In this document: positions 1-8,897 of the stretch, piece after piece
Numbering within the stretch: the first letter of the stretch is position 1
Layout of the letters: every line of letters begins with the position of its first letter
DNA from: Parachlorella kessleri
Taxonomy: Eukaryota > Chlorophyta > Trebouxiophyceae > Chlorellales > Chlorellaceae
Reading direction: 5' to 3'
NCBI GenBank assembly: GCA_001598975.1
Contig: BBXU01003026.1
Location: forward strand, 1-29,201
Length of the DNA stretch: 29,201 nt
Notes under the pieces: model-generated
What the model saw: the letters and a program-made list of their open reading frames with translations, nothing else
What the model was told of the DNA's origin: nothing
Database searches by the model: none
Made by a program: the position numbers and the translations under genes

Positions 1-15
1 CCCTCCTCCCTGCAG

Positions 16-2059
16 GCCCCTCCTTTTTTGACATGGACCTGGACGAGCTGCACCAAAAATACACGCCCTGCTCGCCGGAGGACGCCCGCGAGGGCTGGGA
101 GGAGCTCTTCACCTCCTCCCTGGCCCACTGCATGCACGGCCCACACTGCAGCGTGGGCGCTGGCTGCCAGGTACGCTGCCTGTGCATGCGTTGTGCAAGC
201 CTGTCCGGTCACATGGTTGCAAGGGCGCGCATGGGCGGGCGGGCGGGTGCCTGTAGGTGCTTCCTGGTGCCAGGGCCCTGCCAGGGTGGCTCCTCCTGGC
301 TGCCAATAGCGATGGGGCCAGGTCCCGGCAATCGCTGAGCACAGATGTGGTCAGCCACCACGCTCCTGCTTCACACACCGGCCGGACATCAAGTAGCTAT
401 CCTGTACCAGACCTCCTGTCCGTGCTACATTCCTACCTGTGCCCCTGCCCTGCCCTGCCGACCTGCCCTGCCGACCTGCCATGCATTCTGACCTGCCTGT
501 CTGACCGCTGCGCATGCTCCCACCGCCCACCCGCCCGCAGGTGGGGCGCCGGCTGACGGAGGTGGTCATCCTGTCGGGGTCGGTGGTGCGCATCTGGGAC
601 GTGCTGGAGCGGGTGCTGGCCAAGCATGAGATGGAGCTGAGCAAGCCGGACAGGACCATGCGCATCGTGAGGGTGGAGCCGGGGGACGGAGGCAGGCCCA
701 TCATAGGTGGGGAGAGATACTGGGTGCCGGGTTCCCCCGTGCCAGGGAGTGTTGGAGGGACGTTTGAGCCACCCATGGGGGCACAGCCCCAGAGGGTGAA
801 CCTTCATTGTTCCCGAGGTGGTCTGACAGGAAGTGAGCCACAAGGGAAATCTAGGCAAGCAGCTTGTAGGCTGGGATGGCACCCTGGCGCACACCTAGGG
901 CAGCCACTGGCCCCCCCCCTTTCCTACAGGCGTGCGCTACCCGGCCCAGCTTCTGGACGAGGTCCAGGCAATGCTGCTCTCACAGCAGGAGCAGCAGCGG
1001 CTGCAGCTGGCAGCCAGCGGCAGCCTGCTGCTGACGACCGCGGCAGCACCGGCGGCGGCGGCGGGAGGGGCGGGTGTGGTGGTTGTGAAGGAGGAGCCGC
1101 CCACCCCCGTGGTCCCATCCCTGCTGAAGAAGGCTTACAGGTGGGCAGGGAGCTGCAGGGATTGGCAAGGGGCTGCACAACTGATGCTGCTGCGTAGACT
1201 TGCAAAGCCTTGCTGTGTCCTGGCGCTGCAGGTATCTCATGATGTCTGGCCGGTTGTTGAGGCTGTCTCCCTGAAGCTCAAGCGTGAAGGCTCCTTCCAC
1301 TAACCTCGATTCTACTTCTCCCGTGTTCCCAGTGCCCCCAAGACGGTGCTGGACTTCTTCAAAAAGATGCCCCCGGCCGCTCCAGCTCTTGGCGCTCAAA
1401 CCAGTGCTGTAGCCACAAACGCCGCAGCTACCAATGGCACCAAGGCCGCTGCGGCTACCGTCGGCAGCAAGCGCCCAGCAGTACCAGCACCAGCAGCAGC
1501 TTTAGCCTCCCAGCCCACCAAGAGGCAAGCAGCAGCCCAGCGGCTCTCAGCCAACCAGGTTGCTGCTTGCAAGGCCTCTGGCAGCAGTGTAATTGCCAGT
1601 GTAGGCAAGGCGGCGGCAACACCGCTAGCGCGCAATGGGTCCCTGGGTGCCGGGGCGGAGGTGGTAGATTTGGCGGACATGGACATGATTGAGGATGGCA
1701 CAGCAGTACCGGCACCACCAGCAGCAGCAGCAGCAGCAGCCTCACTGACAGCAGGAGCCATGTTAGCAGCAGCTGTGGCAGCAGAGGCCGGCGCGCGGGA
1801 GAGGGGCGGGGTTCTCCAAGAGGCGTCACAAAACCTTAGCGGCGGCGGTGGGCCGCTGAGCGGCCGTTCCTGTGCCAAAGGTGGCAGGTTGGGGAGCGGT
1901 GGCAGCTCAGGCAGCGGCGGCAGGGAAAAGGACTCTGCAGCATCTTCTTTGGCGGCATTGACAGGGATGGGCTTCTCGGCTGCCCAGGCAGAGAGTGCGC
2001 TGAAAGCGAACCAGGGCAACCTTGAGCGGGCAGCTAATTGGCTGCTCAGCAGGCCATGA
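16..2059 (+). CDS. Strawberry notch (SBNO) homologue, C-terminal part, with UBA tail (5' partial)
   Basis: Exons are 16-170, 541-706, 930-1140 and 1333-2059 (TGA 2057-2059). Phases join without a break and give 418 residues; the gene starts left of the window, and 1-15 looks like an acceptor (CTGCAG). Exons 2-3 encode GRRLTEVVILSGSVVRIW, then MRIVRV and RPIIGVRYP. This matches the end of the SBNO C-terminal domain (human SBNO1 reads LCGSVLSVW ... QIVRL ... RIVGLIIP). SBNO proteins are nuclear helicase-like regulators of chromatin and transcription; FORGETTER1 is the Arabidopsis member. The lost upstream part should hold the helicase-like domain. Beyond the SBNO homology come a VKEE SUMO-type site, a PIP-box-like PKTVLDFFKK, an Ala/Gly/Ser-rich linker with a poly-Ala run, and a C-terminal UBA domain (TGMGFSAAQAESAL ... 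AANWLLSRP). Family assignment is firm; the tail's function is inferred. Confidence 0.85.
171..540 (+). repeat. SBNO-homologue intron 1, with a short tandem repeat
   Basis: This intron has GTACGC at the donor and CCGCAG at the acceptor. Around 448-480 it contains a pyrimidine-rich direct repeat of about 14 bp (ctgccctgccgac, roughly two and a half copies). No other feature is visible in it. Confidence 0.5.
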
Positions 2060-2610
2060 GTGTGCCAGGCATATGCATGAAAGTTTGCAGGTAGGGCAGC
2101 GGTGAGTCATAGGTAGTGTGCTGGAGAGCTTGATGGATTGCAGTTCCGGTAGGACAGCAGCTATGCAGGCAGGTTTGACAGGTATCGATGTATGTTCAGC
2201 ATACTGCCCAATCGCCTTGCTGCAATCAGTCATTGTTTCTTGTATCGATGCTTGCTTGGTTGGCAGAGCAGTACACAGTTAGTGGCAAAAAAACTTAGGG
2301 CTCCCTGTCCGTGCACCAGCTGCCCTTCAGGCAGCCTATAGGGAGGCACTTGACATGACATCCTACAACATTGCAGTTGCCGTACCTTGCATGACAAGCC
2401 TGGCTAGGTTCAGTTTAATAGGTAACCTGCCTGTGCAGCTTACCACCTGGCCAAGCCATGAAATTCTACTCAATTGATTAGGAGGACACGACTGAAAAGT
2501 AGCTAAGTTCCCTGGCTTAACATAGACTCGACACACATAACCTATGATGATGTACACCACGTTAGGTGAACCAGGAACCTGCCCCAGTCCAAGGGGGTCA
2601 AGCAGGGCTG
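2060..2610. other. Intergenic region between convergent genes
   Basis: These 551 bp separate the SBNO-like stop codon from the stop codon of the LYR gene on the other strand, so they should hold both 3' untranslated regions. I see no TGTAA signal on either strand, no convincing reading frame and no RNA gene. Confidence 0.5.
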
Positions 2611-3214
2611 CTAGAAGTTGGAAGGGTTATATCTGGGGGGTTCCCTGCCAAAGAACTGCCGCTTCAGAAGCTGCTGATGCCGGTCTCGTGCCTCTGACAT
2701 GCTCAGCTTGCCGTCGGCCACCCTGCGTCCATGAGCAGGGTTGCTGCTGAAGGTTGTCCAAGGCTCCCCACTTGGAGCACTCCTTTAGTCCAAATCAGCT
2801 CTGGCCGTGCCTGGCTATTAGCGTAATGGAAGTGAGTGAGAGGTGCTTGCCACCTGGGAGCCTACCTGGTTGACAGCTGCCAGGCTTTCCACATGCAGCA
2901 TGTCAGAGGACTCACCTTTCACCAGCCACCAAGCCCTCCCCCTCCACCAGCTCCCCGTTGCGCATAACCCAGTGCCCAGACCCCGTGGCCGACTTCTCTC
3001 CAGGCACTCGAGGCGTTACGACCCGCAGGTAACTGATCTTGGCAACCATCTCCTTTAGCATGTCCGACTGCTTGACCGGGTCTGGCTCCCTGGCGTGCTG
3101 TCGCACCAAGCTTCGTGCCTCCTGCCACGACTTTTGTTTCTGGTCACTGGGGAGCCGCTTTATGAGCGTGAGCAGCTCTCTATAGGCCCGCAGCACGTTT
3201 TGCTTCTGCGTCAT
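2611..3214 (-). CDS. LYR-motif (Complex1_LYR family) protein
   Basis: There are two exons, 3214-2916 and 2722-2611, with stop TAG at 2613-2611. The donor is GAAAG|GTGAG, the acceptor is GACGCAG, phase is 2, and the product is 136 residues. The N-terminal half starts MTQKQNVLRAYRELL, followed by WQEARSLVRQHA and ISYLRVVTPR, the layout of small LYR proteins. LYR proteins are usually mitochondrial assembly factors or respiratory-complex subunits that bind acyl carrier protein or deliver Fe-S clusters. Which member this is cannot be decided here. The motif itself reads AYR rather than LYR. The second exon adds a conserved-looking tail, SMSEARDRHQQLLKRQFFGR then PPRYNPSNF. An upstream in-frame Met exists 13 codons earlier; MTQKQ was preferred because LYR motifs lie close to the N terminus. 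Confidence 0.85.
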
Positions 3215-3964
3215 GACTGGACAACTGCAACAGCGCAGCCCACCAAGCAGCAAAGATTAAGAGTTAGAATTGGAAGGTCTCGGTACTCGCGTAGAGTCCC
3301 TTCGCAAGCACACACAGCAGTCTGAGCGCAGGCGCTGGCCACAGCCTCTGGAATTCAAGTCTGATCTCGACGATCGACCACTCCCAGAGAACCCTGTCCG
3401 TAGTGGCCAGAATTGCTAACCGTTAGCAAAAGACTGCACCAGTGCTTGGTTCAGTTGTATATTTAATCTCACTAAGCGATGAGGTCCATAAAAGGGTCAC
3501 TTCTGGGGGAGCAAGCAAGGATAAACTCAGTCAGCCGCCCTCAGTGCTTAAGGGGATCCTCGACGATACTTTGACGGCACTAGAAGCTTGCCTGACTTGT
3601 GAATTCTTGATATGGTTTCAAATAATGAGGGCCTGACATGCCTGAATGCACAAGCCTCCTCAGGGCACCGGTGCCTGCCAAGCCTCAGTCATACAGAAGT
3701 GCAGTGAATGTCAACAATGCAACATCACAGTTCAGGCAAAAACAGCCGGAGAGTAAGTGCTTACTTGAATCACCGCATTGTCATCAGTGCTGCATTGCTC
3801 GGAAAATGCCGGCCAAAAACTTTGAGGCAAGACGTGGATTCCCGACACCCCGGCTGAAGCTGAAGGTAACGGCCTAACATGCCAAAAGCGAACCCGCCAA
3901 GACACACCCTCCCCTCTAAGGACCTCACCCCTCTCACAACTTCTCTCCCCACGAAACAACCACC
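3215..3964. other. Intergenic region, 750 bp
   Basis: This stretch lies between the start of the LYR gene and the stop of the duplicated-exon gene, both on the minus strand. It should therefore contain the latter's 3' untranslated region and the former's promoter. No coding exon, TGTAA signal, repeat or RNA gene could be supported on either strand. Confidence 0.5.
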
Positions 3965-6900
3965 TCAGTAGACCAGGAAGGGGTCCAACGGCTCGACCTT
4001 GCCGTCGCCCTCAGCGCCCGCGCCATCCCCAGCAGCCCCAGCGCCAGGAGACTGAGTTGCAGAGCCCGAGCCTGAAGGCGCCCCCTGGTCTGGCTGCTGC
4101 CTGACCTTGGGAGGTGCCTCGCTGCTGCGGGGCTCAGCAGGCGGATCCGGCTGGCTGAAGAGCTCCCGCAGCCACGACTCATTCAGTTCCGGGAGGGGCT
4201 CGATAGGAGCTGGCCCACCTGCTGGGGGTGGCTGCGAAGCCTGAGGCGCTCCTGAAGGCGCCTGGGAGCTGGGCTCTGGCCTGGGTGTGGGCGGGCCGCG
4301 CTTGGGCGCTGTCTCCAGCACCCGCGACACAGGGTCACTGTCAGCTTCAACCGCTGGCTTGCGGATGACGGGCACGAAAGACAGGGCTGCTGCAGTCACC
4401 ACCGTGGCCCCAGCCAGGAGGATGAGGTAGGTGTTGGAGCGGTCCTTGCGGGGTGGCGGCGGGGGCGGTGCGGCCTGCATAGGGGGCAAGAGCTGAGGGC
4501 GGGCTGGTTCCTAAAAAAACCAAGCAGCGGCGTGCAGCCTTCCTGGCCAGGTTTTGTAAGCTTAGCAAAAGCTAGGGCAATGCAAAAGGCAGGTTGCCAG
4601 CTGAGTGCATGCGATGGCTTGGACCGCAAGTGCAGCTCAGGGATTTTAGTCCAGGCCGTTTGGCTACTCTGGTCTCCTCCAAACGCACCTTCTTTGCTCG
4701 GATGTCCTGAACCCTGCGGGCAAGCCATGCCAGTGCCAAGGCGGACAGTCCAGCCAGGCCAGCGCCCTGGGCGGCCGGGTTGTCTGCAATAAGAACACAG
4801 CATTCATTTAGAGACTCTTTCTTGCCGGGACACATGTCCGCCATCTCCACAGGTAAGTCAGCCAGGTACATGCGGGTATGTATCCTGACTGGTTCACGGT
4901 TGCACTTGGTCAGCGAGAGTAGTTGCCACAATCTAATGACACAGGAGCGCCTGCAAGCCTCACCCGCAGCGGACTTGAGGCCAGATACCAGAGAGTCTAC
5001 ATCGAGACCGCCCCCAGGCGATGCTGCAGCCCTGGAAGCTGCTGCTTGCTGCTGTTGCTTCTTCTTTGCTGCTGCTGCAGCCTGCTGCGCCTCACGCTGC
5101 TTGGCAGCCTCTGCCCCGGCGGCTGCCTTCCGTGCCGACTCCTCTTCTGCCGCCTTGCGGCGTGCTGCCTCTTCCGCCGCTGCTTTCTGCCTTGCTGCCT
5201 CCTCCGCCGCTGCTTTCTGCCTTGCAGCTTCCTCCGCCGCTGCTTTCTGCCTTGCGCCTTCCTCCTCTGCAGCCTTCCTGCGAGCATCCTCCTCAGCTTT
5301 GCGTTTGGTTGCCTCTTCCGCCTCGCGCTGCTTACGCTCAGTCTCCTGCCGGGCGCGCTGCTCGTCCGCCTGCAACTAGGCTCGGCACCCAGAGTAAGAA
5401 TGGGGCTTGTGACAATTCCTTTGCTTGGGGTCCGTGGTTGAGTGGTGTGGCCGCTTCTGCAACCTCGCTGTAGCAGGCCCCCAAGCCAGCTACCCAGGCG
5501 CTCACATACATGAGCACTATTGTGCAACCTTACTCAGTCAGGAACCTCATTCCTGCTTCCTGCAGGTGCACGGCCTCATACAAAGCTGTCATGCTCCACA
5601 ACTCCACACTCAAGTGAAGGCATGACTTCATAGGTATGGATACAGTGCCCACCTTTTTCTTGGCTGTCTCCTCTGCTTCACGCTTCTTGCGCTCAGCTTC
5701 CTGCCTTGCACGCTCCTCCTCCGCCTGCATATCACAACCAGCAAGAAGATTCAGTGAGTAGGCCATCAAGCGTGGAAGGCTCCAAGGTTGCCCATAGCTC
5801 TTAGGTAGAGAAATAAATATACAAATGGAGCGACAGAAATACGCTAAAACTCTTAAGATAGGACTAAATGACACACCTGCTTTCCTAAACAACGGATATC
5901 AAGCGAAGACTGCCTGGGGCCGTGCGCCCCTCATTGTTATGGCCCACCTTCCTACGAGACTCCTCTTCTGCTTTGCGCTTGGCTGCCTCCTCAGTCTCAC
6001 GCTGCTTGCGCTCTGCTTCCTGTCGGGCACGCTCCTCCTCCGCCTGCATCCACCATGCCAGCAGCGTCAGCTGCAATTATGGACGCCGGCATACGACTTG
6101 TACGATATATAAGCTAGGCTTCGAGACATGCCCACTGGCCGGTGAAAATTCTAAGACGACATGCGCTTGAGGAGCAGCTGCCGTAAGCTGGGGTTCCAAC
6201 GGTATGCAGTAATAGCAATAAAGCCATTCCTGTGGATCTTAAAACCTCCGAACCACCCGCAGGAGGTGCAGTCCAACGGCCGGGCAATCTGGCTGAGCAT
6301 CATCATGCTGGCATGAGGTGCAGAACTCGACCGCGACAAATGCGGCTGTAATTGTTCAAGAAATGATTGCACACCTTCCTCCGTGCCTCCTCCTCTGCCT
6401 TGCGCTTGGCAGCTTCCTCAGTCTCGCGCTTCTTCCGCTCGGCCTCCTGCCTAGCACGCTCCTCCTCTGCCTGCAAATGGACAGTTGAGGGCTATGGTCA
6501 GCATGCAGAGATGTTATGACTGCCGGAGTTAAGCCACCAAAATGCAAGGGGACCCACCACCGCCAATAACTGTATAAAGCACTTAACACAAGACCCTTCA
6601 ATCACAGTCGGGGCTCCTTGGCTTAAGACATGACACAGTGATTCAGCAAACAGGTCTGTCCCATAACTGGTGCAAATTTCGGGTCGAAAATGCACTTCTC
6701 TTTGGCATGGGTCACTGACCTTCCGCTTTGCCTCCTCCTCTGCTTTCCGCTTGGCAGCCTCTTCAGCTTCGCGCTGCTTACGCGCAGCCTCCTGGCGACT
6801 GCGCTCCTCGTCGGCCTGCAAGCAAAAACAGCCCTTGTCATGCGCTTCACAGTCGAGTTAGCGTGGTCGTGACTCTGTGGCATGCTGCTGCAGCTATAAC

Positions 6901-8082
6901 GAACATCCTCGGAGGCTTCCAAGACAGTCGTCGGGTGTGCTGACGAAGCCAGGGCTGCAGGTGCACCACCTAGCGTTGGGGAAACAGCCAAAGCGTATAT
7001 GCACAGGCGGTCGCCCACCCATGAGCAGCTGGAGACTAACAGGACTGCGACACAGCTAGGCTGCATATCACCCACCTTTTTGCGAGCCTCCTCTTCCGCT
7101 CTTTTCTTGGCAGCCTCCTGATCTGCCTTCTGCTGCTGCTCTGCCTGCCCCTTCTTGGTAGACTGCGCCTCTTCTATCATCCTCCTGGCGGCAGCCTCTG
7201 CTTCCTTTCGTGTGCCTGCTCCCTCCTTGGCTGGTGCCCTGGATGGTGGCGCCGGACTAGGTGCTGGAGCTGGCCCTGGTCGTGCTTGCTGCTTGGCTGC
7301 CTCAGGCTGCTTCTGCTCAGCAGAGCCTGCTGTAGGTGCTGGGCCCTCAGTACCCTTGCCTTTGCCTGCTCCTGGTGCCGCCTCCTGTTGCCGCTGCCGC
7401 TCAGCCAGCGCCGCCGCCGCTTCCAGCTCCTCTGCGGCCTTCTTGGCAGCAGCGGCAGCCTCCTCCTCTGCTTTCTTGACTGCTGCGGCGGCAGTTTTGA
7501 GGCGCTGGTCATTGGCACGCAGCCTCTCCTGGTTGGCTGCTATGCGCTCGCTGTTGGCTGCCAGGCGGTCAAGCAGCTCAGCTGTACTGGCTGGCGGCTT
7601 GGGGTAGCGATAGGGTGGTTCCAGATCATCCAGCTGGGAAACAGCGACAGGTTGTGGCGCCACAGTAGTGGGCTGGACCGCCACGGCAGCATTGCTGGCT
7701 AGCGGTGTTAGGGCCAGCAGGGTAGCAGCCCCAACCTGAGGAGGGAGAGGGCACAGTCAGTTACAAACAATTTCATGCACTCCTAGGGAAAAGTGAGCAA
7801 TAACAGCTCAAGGAGTTGCGAATATCCAATTAGGCAGTTGACAAAGTTCGTTGTTCTCTCTTGCATGGCCCCACAATGCAGATCTGTCTGTCTTAGCGTT
7901 CAAAGTGTAGCAAACCGTACCGCTGCTGCTCTAGTCGCCAGGTTTTGCTCAAACTCCCCAGAAGTCTTGTCATCGCGAGAGCTTCCACTGCATGCAACTC
8001 CATGGGAGGTTGCACGTTTGGCCACTGGCAAGCCTGGGCGTTTGATCAACAACTGCGTTTGGGGTGCCACCGCTTGGTGCAT
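3965..8082 (-). CDS. Plastid-targeted protein with tandemly duplicated charged-helix exons
   Basis: Nine exons: 8082-7921, 7735-7076, 6815-6720, 6470-6375, 6043-5948, 5724-5653, 5369-4964, 4783-4689 and 4474-3965 (stop TGA 3967-3965). Phases join to give 730 residues. Residues 1-54 resemble a chloroplast transit peptide (basic, Ser/Thr/Ala-rich). They run into RAAAVGAATLLALTPLASNA, which looks like a thylakoid-lumen signal or a membrane anchor. Residues 95-525 are Ala/Glu/Lys/Arg-rich helix. Three exons of exactly 96 bp, one of 72 bp and the start of the 406-bp exon encode copies of one 32-residue block (A-E-E-E-R-A-R-Q-E-A-E-R-K...). Hydrophobic stretches near 538-550 (AGLAGLSALALAWLA) and 577-598 (YLILLAGATVVTAAALSFVP) look membrane-spanning. 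A Pro-rich tail ends DPFLVY. I recognise no named family. ATG 8082 was chosen because it opens a transit-like peptide and splices in phase 0. Confidence 0.8.
5150..5265 (-). repeat. 30-bp coding tandem repeat in the 406-bp exon
   Basis: About three near-identical 30-bp copies (plus strand contains tgctttctgccttgc each time) encode the ten-residue unit AAAEEAARQK. Degenerate units flank them (AAEEEGARQK before; AAAEEAARRK and AAEEESARKA after). The period of ten residues with Glu and Arg/Lys spaced along a helix fits a straight charged helix rather than a heptad coiled coil. Confidence 0.8.
5653..6815 (-). repeat. Tandem exon-duplication array (96/96/96/72 bp, all phase 0)
   Basis: Exons 6815-6720, 6470-6375 and 6043-5948 are exactly 96 bp. 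Exon 5724-5653 is 72 bp, a copy eight residues shorter. Each starts with GCN after TGCAG, ends in an AAG Lys codon before GT, and encodes the same block (for example AEEERARQEAERKKRETEEA). The next exon, from 5369, opens with one more copy fused to other sequence. The introns between them, 223-331 bp, show no obvious similarity by eye. Confidence 0.9.
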
Positions 8083-8897
8083 TGTGCTCCCTATGTGCCC
8101 AATTGTGCTCAATAGAAAGCAGGCGGAGCCGATGGCAGTTTGGCAGCCTCTCAGCCTAGGCCGATGTGTCGTAGTTTTGTCCGGTACAGTTCATATCTGC
8201 AGGACAAGAGTTGTTTACTTGTCCCGCATGAAACCCAACTGAGCGAGCCTGTCTTGCTGCTTACACTTACAGGCTTCAAATACTTTTCTGCATTCTTGCT
8301 TTGCCAGCCCTTAAAGAACAGCGAGTCCTTGCATCATCAGACTCCTGGGAAGGGCAGCATTACAAACTGTGGTGCAGGTAGCAATCTAAGAAACCAGCAA
8401 CACATGTACAGAAGGGCGCAAACCATTACCTTCTCAGTCATTGTTGGCAACGGTATTGCACAAGGACACCAGAGCCGGGATGTTAAAACATACAGGGGTC
8501 AGAATTTTCAAATATACAATATCCCGTCCGGCCGAGCATTATCAGCAACCCTCAAAAGTACAACGGAAGGGTGTCACACCATATCGCACACGAACCCTAT
8601 CAGTACAAAGTTCACCTGCTTCCAACTCAGCACAAATGCCTCCCTGCTTTCAGGGCTGCAGGAACGCCTCCAAGTCACCCTTGATTCAAGGAAGAAGTGC
8701 ATGCAGTTGTGAAACAAGGAGGCTAATCCTTGGACCCCAACCAACACCTGCGCGCAATCTGCACCTGTCAGACACGTATACAGATGTCGAACGCGACCCG
8801 TGCTGCAGCTTTGACGAGCTCGTCCACGTGAAAGTCATACTTCAGGAGCGCACACCAGCTGTTATAGCGCGCCCCTCACCACAGGATGATCGAGTGT
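8083..8897. promoter_or_regulatory. NOL 3' region and promoter of the duplicated-exon gene
   Basis: These 815 bp lie between the stop codon of the chlorophyll b reductase gene and the start of the next minus-strand gene. Plus-strand TTACA, that is TGTAA on the minus strand, occurs at 8360-8364, 8267-8271 and 8261-8265. TGTAA is the usual green-algal poly(A) signal, so the reductase transcript could end here with a 3' untranslated region of about 540-640 nt. No further exon is supported. Confidence 0.45.

Noticed and set aside
514..1197. Uninterrupted 227-codon reading through the intron 707-929 of the SBNO-like gene
   Set aside because: Splicing at 706/930 and 1140/1333 gives continuous SBNO homology (RPIIGVRYPAQLLDEV), while read-through gives sequence unlike the family.
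4780..5379. Open plus-strand frame of 199 codons
   Set aside because: It is antisense to the exon 5369-4964 and is kept open by that exon's repeats; it is poly-Ala/Ser/Cys with no gene-like features.
7155..7607. Open plus-strand frame of 150 codons
   Set aside because: It mirrors the exon 7735-7076 on the other strand; low complexity, no splice or family support.
8140..8712. Plus-strand open frame of 190 codons between two minus-strand genes
   Set aside because: It does not begin with ATG, shows no family motif, and lies over the likely 3' UTR of NOL and the upstream region of the next gene. An antisense transcript cannot be excluded.
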